Part shown: one piece after another, positions 48,584 to 58,607 of the stretch | Layout of the letters: every line of letters starts with the position of its first letter | Position numbering within the stretch: the first letter of the stretch is position 1 | Assembly: GCA_021808195.1 (NCBI GenBank) | Contig: JAKBCE010000025.1 | Span: 1 to 58,696 of the forward strand | From: Pseudomonadota bacterium | Lineage (GTDB): Bacteria > Pseudomonadota > Gammaproteobacteria > Steroidobacterales > Steroidobacteraceae | Direction of reading: 5' to 3' | DNA: 58,696 nt | Notes under the pieces: model-generated | What the model was told of the DNA's origin: nothing | The model's database searches: none | What the model saw: only the letters and a program-made list of their open reading frames with translations | Program-made: the position numbers and the translations under genes

Positions 48584-48895
48584 TTATTTCTTCTTCGGCG
48601 GGGTGGTCGTCGAAGAACTGCTGCCGGAAGCCGGCGGCGTGGTGCTACCACTGCTGCTGCCCGAGCTCGCGCCGTTGCTGCTGCCGCTGGTGCTGCCGCT
48701 GGTGCTGCCCGAGGTGCTGCTGCTGCCAGAGCTGGCCGGCGCTTCGGTGCTCGAGCCGGAAGAGGCCGGCGCGGCGGTGCTGGAAGAAGAAGTGGACGAA
48801 GAAGCCGGAGCAGCCGACTGGCTGGACGGCTGCTTGGCGCAGGCCGTCAGGAGCACTGCGGCAGCGATCGCGCTGAGAACAACTTTAGTATTCAT
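48584..48895 (-). CDS. Ser/Thr/Gly-rich low-complexity lipoprotein
   Basis: A 103-residue predicted lipoprotein. The signal peptide MNTKVVLSAIAAAVLLTAC ends in a lipobox (LTAC, Cys at residue 19). Everything after it is low complexity: Ser, Thr, Gly, Ala and Pro repeats such as SGSTSGSTSGSS, with a terminal PPKKK. There is no globular domain, so it may be a cell-envelope spacer or anchor. The lysines at the end could bind peptidoglycan or polyanions (inference). The plus strand is also open here, as usual for such repetitive DNA, but only the minus frame has a signal peptide. Confidence 0.7.
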   Translation of the reverse strand: MNTKVVLSAIAAAVLLTACAKQPSSQSAAPASSSTSSSSTAAPASSGSSTEAPASSGSSSTSGSTSGSTSGSSNGASSGSSSGSTTPPASGSSSSTTTPPKKK

Positions 48896-49172
48896 CTAAG
48901 ATACCCCGGTGAAATAAGAGCTTCAGAGGAAAGAACAGCTTTTGAACGAGTTATAGTCGTTCCGCGAGTCCTTCACGGGTCGCGCGGGCCAGAATTCTAT
49001 AGGTTAATACGGTGATTTGAAACCGTCTGGCTGTCGCCGGACGCCGACAGCAGTGGATTGCCGCAGTCGGTTGCCGCGGTACGGCCGTTATGCGTAAGCG
49101 CCGAGCCAAAAGGATGGCGTCTCCGCCGAACAGACCAAGCGGCACGCGCCAAGTTCCGCGCGAGGACCTAGA

Positions 49173-50573
49173 ATGCCGCAAATACTCATTGACGAGCCCA
49201 AATTCATGGATCCAACCGCCCCTGCCGTGCATTCGCCTGGCGAAGGACTCACCGATTTGTTCGGTTCACATTGGCAAGACGTGTGCCGGCGTACCACCGA
49301 GGCACTGCAAGTCTGTGGCTTCGAGGCTCTGCTCGTGCACTCCGGGTCGCTGCAACCGGTGTTTCAGGACGACCGAACGTACCCGTTCGAGGTAAACGCT
49401 GCGTTCAAGGTATGGCTGCCCCTCTCGGACGTACCGGACTGCTTCGTGCATTTCCAACCGGGCCGCCGACCGCGCCTGCTATTCCACCGTCCGACGGACT
49501 ACTGGTACAAGTCCGCGCCACTGCCCGAGGCGGAGTGGACGACACAGCTCGACATTCTCCCCTGTGCGGATCTTGCAGCGGCCCGGTCGGCCCTGCCGGC
49601 CGACTTGGCGCGCACCGCGTATCTCGGCGAGGACTTCGGAGCACTGGCGGCATGGGGTGTGGGCGCCGTCAATCCGCCGCGACTGATCCGCCATCTGGAT
49701 TATTCCCGGGCCGTGAAGAGCCCGTACGAACTCGCCTGCCTACGCAGCGCAAATCGTCTGGGCGCGCGCGGACATCGTGCGGCCGCCCGGGCGTTTGCCG
49801 CCGGAGCCTCAGAGTTCGAGATCGAGCTGGCCTTCCTCGCCGCTTGCGGGCAGCGGGAGCAGGAGCTGCCCTATAACCCCATCATTGCCCTCAATGAGAA
49901 CGCCGCGGTCCTGCACTACCAGGTGCTCGAGAAGCGTCCGCCGCAGACGCGTCGTTCGCTGCTCATCGATGCCGGCGCGGAATGCGGCGGTTATGCCAGC
50001 GACATCACCCGCACGCATGCCGCCACCGCCGGGGATTTCGCCGACCTCATCCGCCAGATGGATGTCTTGCAGCGGAGCCTGTGCGCACGCGTCAAAGCAG
50101 GCGCAGACTGGCGGGACATTCACCTCCATGCCCATCGGCTGATCGCGCAACTGTTGCGGGAGGCGGACCTGATCGTCTGCGGGGTCGATGAGGCGCTCGC
50201 GAGCGGCGTGACTCGAGTGTTCCTGCCGCACGGCATCGGGCATCTGCTCGGCCTGGAGGTCCACGACGTCGGGGGCTTCATGCGCTCGCCAGACGGCGGT
50301 GACATCGAACGGCCCGAGGGGCATCCCTATCTGCGTCTCACACGCACCCTTGAGCCCGGCTTCGTCGTGACGATGGAACCCGGGCTCTATTTCATCGAAC
50401 CGCTGCTCGCTGCGGCCCAGGCGGACTCGCGTGCACGACTCATCCGCTGGTCGCACGTCGATGCGCTGCGGCCATGGGGGGGAATTCGCATCGAAGACGA
50501 TCTGGCGGTCGGCTCCAGCGGATGCGAAAACCTGACCCGCGATGCCTTTACCCTGGAAGGCTCGCCAGGCTAG
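49173..50573 (+). CDS. pepQ: Xaa-Pro dipeptidase PepQ
   Basis: A 466-residue prolidase of the pita-bread fold that splits dipeptides ending in proline. It aligns throughout with E. coli PepQ: FEALLVHSG near residue 49, YPFEVNAAFKVWLP, PTDYWY, then the metal ligands Asp in LIDAGAE, Asp in ASDITRT, His in FLPHGIGHLLGLEVHDVGGFM, Glu in VTMEPGLYFIE and Glu in GGIRIEDD. E. coli has Pro where this protein has Leu after HGIGH. GAGG lies 7 bases before the ATG at 49173, which decides for it over an ATG eleven codons later. It ends 16 bases before the convergent cupin gene. Confidence 0.96.
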   Translation: MPQILIDEPKFMDPTAPAVHSPGEGLTDLFGSHWQDVCRRTTEALQVCGFEALLVHSGSLQPVFQDDRTYPFEVNAAFKVWLPLSDVPDCFVHFQPGRRPRLLFHRPTDYWYKSAPLPEAEWTTQLDILPCADLAAARSALPADLARTAYLGEDFGALAAWGVGAVNPPRLIRHLDYSRAVKSPYELACLRSANRLGARGHRAAARAFAAGASEFEIELAFLAACGQREQELPYNPIIALNENAAVLHYQVLEKRPPQTRRSLLIDAGAECGGYASDITRTHAATAGDFADLIRQMDVLQRSLCARVKAGADWRDIHLHAHRLIAQLLREADLIVCGVDEALASGVTRVFLPHGIGHLLGLEVHDVGGFMRSPDGGDIERPEGHPYLRLTRTLEPGFVVTMEPGLYFIEPLLAAAQADSRARLIRWSHVDALRPWGGIRIEDDLAVGSSGCENLTRDAFTLEGSPG

Positions 50574-50589
50574 CGCGAGGGCACGTGGC

Positions 50590-51060
50590 TCATCGCGGTC
50601 GAGGCGGGTAAGCGGTACCGTCCTTGTGGCAGAAGCGCCGCTCGCCGCTTGCAAGCTGCAGGTCGATATCCGGGTAATTCACAGTGTCGCGGCCCGGATC
50701 ACGCGTGCCGACCTCGAGCAGCACCGCTTCACCTGCCGAGCGATTCTGCAGGTGATGGGCGAGCGGATCGCCCGCCTTGAATCCCGCACAGTCCCCCGCT
50801 CGCAGGAGCTCTTCGCCGGCGTCGGTGACCAGCACCACCTCACCCTGCACGACGTAGACGAATTCATCCTCTGCGCTGTGCCAGTGTCTCTGACTGGACC
50901 ACGCGCCCGGAGGCAGCTTCAGCAGGTTCACTCCGAACTGGGTCAATCCCGCCTGTTCGCCCACACGCCAACGCTGGCGGGAACGGCAGGGTTCATCGTA
51001 GGGCGGCGGATAGCCGCTGCCGACGGCCACGGCAATGCCTGCGAGTTCGATCTTCCGCAT
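50590..51060 (-). CDS. Single-domain cupin protein
   Basis: A 156-residue cupin. The metal motif RHWHSAEDEFVYVVQGEVVLV near residues 58-78 contains the two histidines and the glutamate of cupin motif 1. A second motif, LAHHLQNRS, supplies a further His near residue 102. The beta-barrel predicted here resembles small uncharacterised cupins such as those near sugar or oxalate enzymes, but no substrate can be assigned. GGGAG lies 7 bases before the ATG at 51060. It sits alone between pepQ and mscL. Confidence 0.82.
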   Translation of the reverse strand: MRKIELAGIAVAVGSGYPPPYDEPCRSRQRWRVGEQAGLTQFGVNLLKLPPGAWSSQRHWHSAEDEFVYVVQGEVVLVTDAGEELLRAGDCAGFKAGDPLAHHLQNRSAGEAVLLEVGTRDPGRDTVNYPDIDLQLASGERRFCHKDGTAYPPRPR

Positions 51061-51166
51061 GGCCATACTCCCGACAACATACCGTCCCATCTCAACGCAT
51101 GCGCACAGCGCCGCGTAACGCTAGCCGCGGACGCCACCTATCCTCGGTGCACGGTGGATCCGCTAA

Positions 51167-51565
51167 TTAGCGCTTCGACAGCAGGTCGCGAATCTCCCCG
51201 AGCAGCTCCTCGGACTTGGTCGGCGGCGGCGGGGCTGCGGGGGCAGCCGGCGCAGGGCGGCGCAGGCGATTGATCACTTTGATGACCGCAAACAACGCCA
51301 CCGCGATCAGCAGGAACTCAAAGATTGCCTGCACGAACAGGCCATATTTGAGCAGCACCGCCTTGCCCCCGGCACCATCGCCGAGCGGCACGGCGAGATT
51401 GCTGAAATCGACCCGCCCGATGAGCAGGCCGAGGGGCGGCATGATGACGTTGGCGACCAGCGAGCTGACGATCTTGCCGAACGCGCCGCCGATGACGAAA
51501 CCGACCGCCAGATCGATGACGCTGCCCTTAATTGCGAATTCTTTGAATTCGGACAGAAGACTCAC
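51167..51565 (-). CDS. mscL: Large-conductance mechanosensitive channel MscL
   Basis: The pressure-relief channel of the inner membrane, 132 residues. The N-terminal amphipathic helix LLSEFKEFAIKGSVIDLAVGFVIGGAFGKIV, which includes the first membrane helix, is diagnostic. The second helix is FEFLLIAVALFAVIKVIN, and the C-terminal bundle EELLGEIRDLLSKR follows a Pro/Ala linker that is longer than usual. The start is GTG at 51565, with GGGAGGAG about 7 bases upstream. It is the gene downstream of the alpha operon terminator. Confidence 0.96.
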   Translation of the reverse strand: MSLLSEFKEFAIKGSVIDLAVGFVIGGAFGKIVSSLVANVIMPPLGLLIGRVDFSNLAVPLGDGAGGKAVLLKYGLFVQAIFEFLLIAVALFAVIKVINRLRRPAPAAPAAPPPPTKSEELLGEIRDLLSKR

Positions 51566-51634
51566 GCCGAGACTCCTCCCACAATCGTTTGAAGGACAAG
51601 CGTACCCCATCGCTCCGACAGTCGCAAAGACGAC

Positions 51635-51666
51635 AACGGGCGGGTCGCTCGCGCGGTCCGCCCGTT
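51635..51666 (-). terminator. Terminator of the spc/alpha ribosomal operon
   Basis: AACGGGCGG at 51635-51643 pairs perfectly with CCGCCCGTT at 51658-51666. It lies 21 bases past the rplQ stop. Read on the minus strand it is followed by GTCGTCTTT, a weak T-rich run, so it is a plausible end of the long ribosomal operon before mscL. Confidence 0.6.
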
Positions 51667-51687
51667 ATCGCTACGCGGCCGTCTCGA

Positions 51688-52188
51688 TCAGGCGGTCTTG
51701 GCCTTGCGCCGCCGCGGGGCCTTCTTGCCTTCTTCCGCACCGCCCTCCGCTTCCTCCTGCGGCGCTTCGCTCTTGGGCGTGGCAGCCTTGCGCCGAGTCT
51801 TTTTCGGCTCTGGCGCCGCTTGCGCCGCGGCCGGTCCGTCCACCAGCTGCATCAGCGCCATCGGTGCGGAATCGCCCGGACGGGGATTCATGCGCAGGAT
51901 GCGCGTGTAACCGCCTGGTCGCGCCTTGAATCTCGGGCCGAGATCGGCAAAGAGCTTCTCGACGATCTGTGCATCTCGCAGGCGGGCGAAGGCCAGGCGC
52001 CGATTGGCATCGCCATCGGTCTTGCCCAGCGTGATCAGCGGCTCGACCACCCGGCGCAGCTCCTTGGCCTTGGGCAGCGTGGTCCGAATCGTCTCGTGCC
52101 GCAGAAGCGACACGCTCATGTTGCGCATCAGCGCATGCCGGTGCGAGCTGTTACGCGACAGTTGCCGGCCAGTCAGGTGGTGACGCAT
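51688..52188 (-). CDS. rplQ: 50S ribosomal protein L17 with C-terminal extension
   Basis: L17 lines the exit-tunnel region of the large subunit. The core [24 protein letters not shown] through [27 protein letters not shown] covers about 117 residues and is standard. About 45 further residues rich in Ala, Lys, Glu and Arg follow, ending PRRRKAKTA. Tails of this kind occur in some proteobacterial L17 proteins, and this one is probably disordered. It is the last gene of the alpha operon. Confidence 0.97.
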   Translation of the reverse strand: MRHHLTGRQLSRNSSHRHALMRNMSVSLLRHETIRTTLPKAKELRRVVEPLITLGKTDGDANRRLAFARLRDAQIVEKLFADLGPRFKARPGGYTRILRMNPRPGDSAPMALMQLVDGPAAAQAAPEPKKTRRKAATPKSEAPQEEAEGGAEEGKKAPRRRKAKTA

Positions 52189-52200
52189 TGCAGAAAATCC

Positions 52201-53202
52201 TTAGATCGTAGGTTCGTCGCCGTGCTTGAGGCTGGCCGGCGGCCAGCCGTCGAGCCGCATGCCGAGCATCAGGCCGTGGCTGTGCAGCACTTCCTTAATC
52301 TCGGTGAGCGACTTCTTGCCGAGGTTCGGCGTCCGCAGCAACTCCACTTCGGTGCGCTGCACCAGATCGCCGATGTAGTGGATGTTTTCGGCCTTGAGGC
52401 AGTTGGCGCTGCGCACGGTGAGCTCGAGCTCATCGACGGGGCGCAGCAGAATCGGGTCGAACTGCATCTCGGTGACCTTGGCAGTGGTCTCCTCCTCGCC
52501 CTGCAGATCGACGAACACCGACAGCTGATCCTTCAGGATGCTGCCAGCCCGGCGGATCGCCTCTTCGGCGTCGATCGTGCCATTGGTCTCGATATCGATC
52601 ACGAGCTTATCGAGGTCGGTTCGTTGTTCAACGCGCGCGGCATCGACCGCATAGGTCACGCGGCGCACCGGGGAGAACGACGCATCGAGCTGCAGGCGGC
52701 CGATCGGACGGGTCTGCTCCTCAAACGCGGCACGGGCCGCCGCCGGGCGATAGCCCCGACCGCGCTCCACGCGCAGCGTCATGCTGAGCTCACCCGCCTG
52801 GGTGAGATTCGCGATCACCAGATCCGGATTCACTACTTCGACGTCGTGATCGGTCTGAATATCACCGGCGGTCACCGGCCCTGGGCCCTTCTTGTGCAGG
52901 CGCAGCTCGGCACTGTCGCGCGTGTGCATGCGTATCGCGACGGATTTCAGGTTGAGCAGAATATCAACCACATCCTCCTGCACACCTTCGATGCTGGTGT
53001 ACTCGTGCAGGACGCCGTCGATCTCGACTTCGGTGACCGCGCTGCCGGGCATCGAGGAGAGCAGCACTCGCCGCAGGGCATTACCAAGCGTGTGGCCAAA
53101 GCCACGCTCGAACGGTTCAATGGTGACGCGAGCTTGGCGAGGGGCAACGGGTTGCACCTTCACCACGCGCGGCTTCAAGAATTCTGTCACGGATCCCTGC
53201 AT
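52201..53202 (-). CDS. rpoA: RNA polymerase alpha subunit
   Basis: A 333-residue alpha subunit (E. coli has 329). The N-terminal assembly domain includes [25 protein letters not shown] near residues 29-53. The C-terminal domain, which contacts UP elements and activators, includes LRSAN-type [20 protein letters not shown] and [19 protein letters not shown]. The start at 53202 begins [12 protein letters not shown]. The upstream open frame is not family-like. The position between rpsD and rplQ is canonical. Confidence 0.98.
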   Translation of the reverse strand: MQGSVTEFLKPRVVKVQPVAPRQARVTIEPFERGFGHTLGNALRRVLLSSMPGSAVTEVEIDGVLHEYTSIEGVQEDVVDILLNLKSVAIRMHTRDSAELRLHKKGPGPVTAGDIQTDHDVEVVNPDLVIANLTQAGELSMTLRVERGRGYRPAAARAAFEEQTRPIGRLQLDASFSPVRRVTYAVDAARVEQRTDLDKLVIDIETNGTIDAEEAIRRAGSILKDQLSVFVDLQGEEETTAKVTEMQFDPILLRPVDELELTVRSANCLKAENIHYIGDLVQRTEVELLRTPNLGKKSLTEIKEVLHSHGLMLGMRLDGWPPASLKHGDEPTI

Positions 53203-53297
53203 TGCAGTCTCACCTTGCCGGCCGATCGCCGGCGCAAAAAGCGAAAACGTGGGCGCAAACGCCGGGGGGCGCACTGCGCCTCCCGACACGCGGCCGC

Positions 53298-53921
53298 TTA
53301 CTTCGAGTACAGCTCCACGACCAGGTTTTCGTTGATATCCGGAAGGACATCATCGCGGCCCGGCGGCGCCTTGAATACGCCGCGGAACTCCTTGTCGTTG
53401 ACCTCTACCCACTCGGGCAGACCGACCTGCTGCGCGATGTTGATGGCGTTCTGGATGCGCAATTGCTTGCGCGCCTTCTCGCGGATCTCGACCGTGTCGC
53501 CCGACTTGACCTGATAGGACGCAATCGTTACGGCGCGACCGTTGACGTTGATGCCCTTGTGACTCACCAGCTGACGCGCTTCGGCGCGCGTTGCCGCAAA
53601 GCCCATGCGATACACCACGTTGTCGAGCCGGCATTCGAGCAGGCGAAGCAGGTTCTCACCTGTCGCGCCGCTGCGCCGCGCAGCCTCAGTGTAATAGTTG
53701 CCGAACTGCCGCTCGAGCACACCGTACATGCGGCGCAGCTTCTGCTTCTCGCGCAGCTGCATGCCGTAGTCGGACAGACGGGAACGGCGCTCCCCCTTGA
53801 TGCCGCCCGGCGGCACACTGAGCTTGCATTTGCTCTCGAGGGGCTTAACACCGCTTTTCAGGAACAGATCCGTGCCCTCGCGGCGAGCGAGCTTGCACTT
53901 GGGACCGAGATAACGCGCCAT
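53298..53921 (-). CDS. rpsD: 30S ribosomal protein S4
   Basis: A 207-residue primary 16S rRNA binder that also represses its operon in E. coli. [24 protein letters not shown] begins the protein. The S4 RNA-binding domain is at [32 protein letters not shown], and the ending is NLVVELYSK. The start at 53921 matches the family. A 39-codon open stretch upstream does not. Confidence 0.98.
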   Translation of the reverse strand: MARYLGPKCKLARREGTDLFLKSGVKPLESKCKLSVPPGGIKGERRSRLSDYGMQLREKQKLRRMYGVLERQFGNYYTEAARRSGATGENLLRLLECRLDNVVYRMGFAATRAEARQLVSHKGINVNGRAVTIASYQVKSGDTVEIREKARKQLRIQNAINIAQQVGLPEWVEVNDKEFRGVFKAPPGRDDVLPDINENLVVELYSK

Positions 53922-53953
53922 GCTGGAATTCTCTCTTGCCGGGTCGGTGCCGA

Positions 53954-54364
53954 TCAGACTCTGCGCTTCTTCGGAGGACGGCAGCCGTTGTGCGGAATCG
54001 GCGTGACGTCCGCGATGCTGGTGATTTTCAATCCGCAACCGTTCAGGGCACGGACTGCAGATTCGCGACCAGGACCGGGGCCACCGACGCGCACCTCGAC
54101 GTTCTTCACGCCATGCTCCTGCGCAGCGACACCGGCCTTCTCAGCCGCGACCTGCGCAGCGAATGGGGTGCTCTTGCGCGAGCCGCGGAAACCGCAGCCT
54201 CCCGCCGTCGCCCACGACAGGGTGTTGCCCTGACGGTCGGTGATCGTCACGATCGTGTTATTGAATGACGCATGCACGTGCGCAATCGCATCGAGCACGT
54301 TCTTGCGCGCCTTCTTGGGCTTCTTGGCGGCGCCGCCGCCCTGCTGCTGTTTCTGCTCAGCCAT
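53954..54364 (-). CDS. rpsK: 30S ribosomal protein S11
   Basis: A 136-residue platform protein of the small subunit. It has a short Lys/Gln/Gly-rich start, then [50 protein letters not shown]. The ending is [20 protein letters not shown], the invariant S11 tail. It lies between rpsM and rpsD as expected. Confidence 0.98.
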   Translation of the reverse strand: MAEQKQQQGGGAAKKPKKARKNVLDAIAHVHASFNNTIVTITDRQGNTLSWATAGGCGFRGSRKSTPFAAQVAAEKAGVAAQEHGVKNVEVRVGGPGPGRESAVRALNGCGLKITSIADVTPIPHNGCRPPKKRRV

Positions 54365-54381
54365 GCTGCAAATTCCTCAGA

Positions 54382-54762
54382 TCAAGCCTTGCCCGGAGGC
54401 GCGTTCAGCTTCACGGCCTGCTTGCGCGGGCCTTTGCGGGTGCGCGCATTGGTGCGCGTACGCTGCCCGTTCACCGGCAGGCCGCGGCGGTGACGGATGC
54501 CCCGGTAGCAACCGAGATCCATCAGCCGTTTGATGTTCATGGAGACTTCGCGGCGCAGATCGCCCTCGACGGCGAACTTAGCGACCTGACTGCGAATCGC
54601 ATTGATCTCGGCCTCGGTGAGGTCCTTCACGCGCGTCTCGGGATTGATGCCCGCCGCGTCACAGGCGTTGCGCGCCCGAGTGCGTCCCACGCCATAGATG
54701 TGCGTGAGGCCCACCCAGACGTGCTTGTTCAACGGAATATTGATGCCGGCTATGCGTGCCAT
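54382..54762 (-). CDS. rpsM: 30S ribosomal protein S13
   Basis: A 126-residue protein of the 30S head that contacts the P-site t[33 protein letters not shown] begins it, with the helix-two-turn-helix motif following. The Arg-rich end [22 protein letters not shown] is standard, with a short extra tail. It begins the alpha part of the operon. About 168 bases separate it from rpmJ, enough for a leader that could carry an S4-controlled structure, but I could not confirm one. Confidence 0.98.
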   Translation of the reverse strand: MARIAGINIPLNKHVWVGLTHIYGVGRTRARNACDAAGINPETRVKDLTEAEINAIRSQVAKFAVEGDLRREVSMNIKRLMDLGCYRGIRHRRGLPVNGQRTRTNARTRKGPRKQAVKLNAPPGKA

Positions 54763-54930
54763 ATTGCTGTACCGAAACCGCGGGGAAAACGCGGTAGTTT
54801 AACCAAAAGAGTCGCCAATCTCTAGACTTGGCGGTGCCACTGTCCATCCCTGGCGGAGGGGCTCCCCCACGGCCGTCCCGGCCGCGCGGCGGCACGAATC
54901 GAGGACACGTTGAGTGTTCTCGACTCGCAC

Positions 54931-55044
54931 TCAGCCCTGTCGCTGTTTGTGCCGTTGATCGGAGCAGATGACGTACACCACGCGCCGGCGGCGTACGATC
55001 TTGCAGTTCTTGCAGATCTTCTTGACCGAGGGTCTGACTTTCAT
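54931..55044 (-). CDS. rpmJ: 50S ribosomal protein L36
   Basis: A 37-residue zinc ribbon protein, too short for ordinary gene length cut-offs. Reading the minus strand from the ATG at 55044 gives [20 protein letters not shown], then [16 protein letters not shown] and a TGA. The zinc ligands Cys11, Cys14, Cys27 and His32 are all present. It lacks one residue compared with the 38-residue E. coli form. Its place between secY and rpsM is canonical. Confidence 0.97.
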   Translation of the reverse strand: MKVRPSVKKICKNCKIVRRRRVVYVICSDQRHKQRQG

Positions 55045-55140
55045 GATGCGCTCCGCGCAGTCTTAAGGGCGGATCGAAGTGATCCGCGGCTTGAAATGGC
55101 GCCGTGCGCCGGGGAAGAACGATTCATCATCCGCGCAGCC

Positions 55141-56490
55141 TCATCCGCCCTGACCGGATCGGCCGTAGCCGAGCAGGTTGGCCTTTTTCATCAGGCCCGG
55201 GTAGTGATGCGACATCAGGTGCGCCTGCAGCTGCGCCATGAAATCCATGACGACCACCACCACGATCAGCAGCGACGTGCCGCCGAACTGGAACGACACA
55301 CCCTGTTGGCCTTCGAGGAATACGGGCAGCAGACAGACCGCAGCAACGTACAGAGCTCCCCAGAGGGTCAGGCGGGTCAGCACCTTGTCGATGTAATCGG
55401 CGGTCTGCTGACCCGGGCGGATACCGGGAATGAAGGCGCCGGATTTCTTCAGGTTGTCGGCGGTCTCGCGCGAGTTGAACACCAGCGCGGTGTAGAAAAA
55501 GCAGAAGAAGATGATCAGCACGCCGTACAGCACCATGTAGAGGGGCTGACCGAAACCGAGGGCCGCTGCGACGTCCTGCATGACGCTCGCTACGCCACCT
55601 TTGGCGCCCGTGCCGAGGAAGCTTGCGATGGTCGCCGGGAACAGCAGAATGCTCGAGGCAAAGATCGGCGGGATCACACCCGACATGTTGATCTTGAACG
55701 GCAGATGACTGCTCTGCCCCGCGTACATGCGCCGGCCAACCTGGCGTTTGGCGTAGTTCACCGCGATGCGCCGCTGGGCACGCTCCATGAACACCACGAA
55801 GAAGGTGGTTCCGACCACCAGGATAATCAGCAGCAGTGCGAACGGCCCCTGCATGGCGCCTGAACTCACCGCTTCGGCGGCCGTACTGATCGCGCTCGGC
55901 AGGCCGGCCACGATACCCGCCAGAATGATCATGGAGATGCCGTTGCCGATGCCACGCTCGGTAATCTGCTCACCCAGCCACATCAAAAACACCGTGCCGG
56001 TGGTCATGGTGACCGTGGCGGTGAACATGAACTGCCAGCCGCCGACCAGTGTCATGCCGCCCTTGACCAGCGCACCGGCCGCCGCAAACGACTGGAAGAT
56101 GGCGAGCGCCACGGTCCCGTAGCGGGTGTAATCGGTCATCTTGCGCTGACCCGCCTGTCCTTCCTTGCGCAGCTCGATCAGGCTCGGCACCACCATGGAC
56201 ATCATCTGGATGATGATGGAAGCCGAGATGTACGGCATGACCCCCATGGCGAAGATCGACAGGCGCGACAGCGCGCCGCCGGAGAACATGTTGACGATGC
56301 CGAGGATGGTGCCGGACTTCTCGCTGAAGAAGCGCGCCACCTGCGCCGGATTGATGCCCGGAACCGGAATGAACGTCCCGATTCGGTAGACGATCATGGC
56401 ACCAATCAGGAACAGCACGCGCGTGCGGATCTCCCCAAGACGGGCCGCTTCGCTGAGTGCTACAGCTGGATTGTTGAGCGTGTTCGCCAC
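55141..56490 (-). CDS. secY: Protein translocase subunit SecY
   Basis: The 449-residue channel subunit of the Sec translocon, with ten membrane helices. Seen are [23 protein letters not shown] (first helix), the plug region after it, [30 protein letters not shown] and a C-terminal [14 protein letters not shown] [12 protein letters not shown]. The start is GTG at 56490, with GGAAGG 5 bases upstream. The frame open before it is Arg/Pro-rich and overlaps the intergenic gap after rplO. Confidence 0.97.
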   Translation of the reverse strand: MANTLNNPAVALSEAARLGEIRTRVLFLIGAMIVYRIGTFIPVPGINPAQVARFFSEKSGTILGIVNMFSGGALSRLSIFAMGVMPYISASIIIQMMSMVVPSLIELRKEGQAGQRKMTDYTRYGTVALAIFQSFAAAGALVKGGMTLVGGWQFMFTATVTMTTGTVFLMWLGEQITERGIGNGISMIILAGIVAGLPSAISTAAEAVSSGAMQGPFALLLIILVVGTTFFVVFMERAQRRIAVNYAKRQVGRRMYAGQSSHLPFKINMSGVIPPIFASSILLFPATIASFLGTGAKGGVASVMQDVAAALGFGQPLYMVLYGVLIIFFCFFYTALVFNSRETADNLKKSGAFIPGIRPGQQTADYIDKVLTRLTLWGALYVAAVCLLPVFLEGQQGVSFQFGGTSLLIVVVVVMDFMAQLQAHLMSHHYPGLMKKANLLGYGRSGQGG

Positions 56491-56536
56491 GGTGCCTTCC
56501 GGTTGAGTCTGATTGCGCGGTTGCGCGTTCCTCGAC

Positions 56537-56971
56537 CTACGCCTCGACCTTACCGCCGGCCGCTTCGATGGCGGCACGCGCGCCACGCGTCACGGCGATG
56601 CCCTTGAGCGTTACGGCCTTCTCGAGCTTGCCCGAGAGCACGACCTTGGCGCGCTCGGTGCCGACCGGCACGACGCCCGCCTTCTTCAGGGCCTCGACAT
56701 CGATCAGTTCCGCCTCGACCTTGGCGAGCTCACTGAGCCGCACCTCGGCACGGGTCGCGGCCATGGCCGAGCGGAAACCGACCTTCGGCAGCCGGCGCTG
56801 GATCGGCATCTGGCCGCCTTCGAATCCGACCTTGTGATAACCGCCCTTGCGTGCGCGCTGTCCTTTCACGCCGCGTCCACAGGTCTTGCCCTGGCCAGCC
56901 GAGGCGCCGCGCCCGACGCGCAACCGGGGGCGCTTGGCACCGGGAGAAGGCTTCAGTGTATTCAATCGCAT
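56537..56971 (-). CDS. rplO: 50S ribosomal protein L15
   Basis: A 144-residue late-assembly protein of the large subunit. It begins [22 protein letters not shown] and continues with the glycine-rich [38 protein letters not shown]. It ends [23 protein letters not shown] before the ATG at 56971 supports this start over an ATG six codons earlier. Confidence 0.97.
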   Translation of the reverse strand: MRLNTLKPSPGAKRPRLRVGRGASAGQGKTCGRGVKGQRARKGGYHKVGFEGGQMPIQRRLPKVGFRSAMAATRAEVRLSELAKVEAELIDVEALKKAGVVPVGTERAKVVLSGKLEKAVTLKGIAVTRGARAAIEAAGGKVEA

Positions 56972-56985
56972 GTTCGAAATTCCTC

Positions 56986-57180
56986 TCAACCGGCCTGCTC
57001 GACCTTCAGCAGATGCACGGCCGTCTGGATCATGCCGCGATTCTCAGGCGTATCGGCCACCTCAACGGTCTGGTGGATCTTGCGCAGACCGAGCCCACGC
57101 GCGCACGCGGCGATATTGGCGAGCTGCCCATGCAGGCTCTTGACGAGCGTCACCTTGAGCGACTTTGCTTGCTTGCCCAT
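56986..57180 (-). CDS. rpmD: 50S ribosomal protein L30
   Basis: A 64-residue protein with the L30 ferredoxin-like core: [54 protein letters not shown]. Length and position between rpsE and rplO are normal. Confidence 0.96.
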   Translation of the reverse strand: MGKQAKSLKVTLVKSLHGQLANIAACARGLGLRKIHQTVEVADTPENRGMIQTAVHLLKVEQAG

Positions 57181-57185
57181 GTGCT

Positions 57186-57692
57186 TCAGCCCGTGATCTC
57201 TTCGACGGTTTTGCCCCGCTTGGCCGCGATGTCATCGGGCGAGCGGATCTCGGCGAGCGCCTTGACGGTGGCGCGCACGACGTTGATCGGATTGCGCGAG
57301 CCGTAGCTCTTGGCGAGCACGTTGCGCACGCCGGCGCACTCGAGCACCGCGCGCATGCCGCCGCCGGCGATGACGCCAGTACCTTCGGAGGCCGGCTGCA
57401 TATATACGCGGGTCGCGCCGTGGATGCCCTTGACGGCGTAGAACAGCGTGTTGTTCTTCAGCGCCACGGTCACCATGCTCTTTCGCGCCTGGGCCATGGC
57501 CTTGGAAATGGCCACAGGCACTTCACGCGCCTTGCCAAATCCAAAGCCGACACTGCCGGCGCCGTCACCGACCACCGTCAGCGCGGTGAAGCCGAACTGG
57601 CGGCCGCCCTTGACGACCTTCGCCGTGCGATTGACCGCGACCAGCTTCTCGACGAGCTCATCGGCCGGTTGGGTCTTATCCGTTCTTGCCAT
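57186..57692 (-). CDS. rpsE: 30S ribosomal protein S5
   Basis: A 168-residue protein important for decoding accuracy. The double-stranded RNA-binding-like N-domain includes [35 protein letters not shown], and the C-domain includes [36 protein letters not shown]. It ends a few bases before the rpmD start. Confidence 0.98.
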   Translation of the reverse strand: MARTDKTQPADELVEKLVAVNRTAKVVKGGRQFGFTALTVVGDGAGSVGFGFGKAREVPVAISKAMAQARKSMVTVALKNNTLFYAVKGIHGATRVYMQPASEGTGVIAGGGMRAVLECAGVRNVLAKSYGSRNPINVVRATVKALAEIRSPDDIAAKRGKTVEEITG

Positions 57693-57706
57693 AGGGTTAC
57701 CTGACC

Positions 57707-58066
57707 TCAGAACTCGAGACCCGCTTCGCGGGCCGCATCGGCGAGCGCTTTAACGCGCCCGTGGTATTGAAATCCCGCCCGGTCGAATGCCACCTGAGTG
57801 ACGCCCGCGGCGCGAGTGCGCTCGGCAATGACGCGGCCAACGGCCTTCGCGGCCTCGATGTTGCCCGTGCCCTTCAGGCCGGTGCGCACCGTCTCCTGCA
57901 GAGTCGAGGCACTCGCAATCACCTTCGCGCCGGCCGAATCGGTGACCTGCGCATAGATGTGTCGCGGGGTGCGATGCACCGTCAGGCGTGCAACGCCGAG
58001 GTTGCGAATGTGCGCGCGGGTCTTGACGGCGCGGCGCAGCCGCCGATCCTTCTTGCTCAGGCTCAT
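57707..58066 (-). CDS. rplR: 50S ribosomal protein L18
   Basis: A 119-residue 5S rRNA-binding protein. The basic start [20 protein letters not shown] is followed by [17 protein letters not shown] and an ending [28 protein letters not shown], which is diagnostic. Its ATG overlaps the rplF stop by four bases. Confidence 0.98.
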   Translation of the reverse strand: MSLSKKDRRLRRAVKTRAHIRNLGVARLTVHRTPRHIYAQVTDSAGAKVIASASTLQETVRTGLKGTGNIEAAKAVGRVIAERTRAAGVTQVAFDRAGFQYHGRVKALADAAREAGLEF

Positions 58067-58593
58067 TTCTTCTTCCCCTCTTTCAGGGAAATCTGCTCAT
58101 TGGCGTAACGCACGCCTTTGCCCTTGTAAGGCTCCGGCGGGCGGATGTCACGAATCTCCGCCGCCACCTGGCCCACCTTCTGGCAATCGATACCCTTGAT
58201 CAGAATTTCGGTCTGGCTCGGCGTCTCGATGGTGATGCCCTCGGGGACCGGGAAGTTCACCGGATGCGAGAACCCAAGAGTCAGGTTCAGCGCCTTGCCC
58301 TGCACCTGGGCGCGGAATCCCACGCCAACCAGTTCGAGCTTCTTCTCGTAGCCCTTCGACACGCCGACCACCATGTTGGCGAGGTGTGCACGGGTCGAGC
58401 CGGCATGCGTGCGAGCTGCGCCCGGATCATCATATTTGACGGTGATGAGCTTGTCGGCCTGCATCACTGACACCCCGGGGGCCAGACTCAGGCTGAGGGA
58501 GCCCTTGGCCCCCTTCACGGTCACGGCGCCGTCGGCGATCGTGACAGCCACGCCCTGGGGCAGCGTAATCGGAGCTTTGGCGATTCTGGACAT
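58063..58593 (-). CDS. rplF: 50S ribosomal protein L6
   Basis: A 176-residue protein near the factor-binding site. It begins [19 protein letters not shown] and carries the conserved [27 protein letters not shown]. It ends [26 protein letters not shown]. Its stop overlaps the rplR start. Confidence 0.98.
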   Translation of the reverse strand: MSRIAKAPITLPQGVAVTIADGAVTVKGAKGSLSLSLAPGVSVMQADKLITVKYDDPGAARTHAGSTRAHLANMVVGVSKGYEKKLELVGVGFRAQVQGKALNLTLGFSHPVNFPVPEGITIETPSQTEILIKGIDCQKVGQVAAEIRDIRPPEPYKGKGVRYANEQISLKEGKKK

Positions 58594-58607
58594 GGATCAG
58601 TCTCCGG

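Noticed and set aside
51159..51170. Palindrome CGCTAATTAGCG at the mscL stop
   Set aside because: Short, contains the stop codon and has no T-run, so it is not a convincing terminator or operator.
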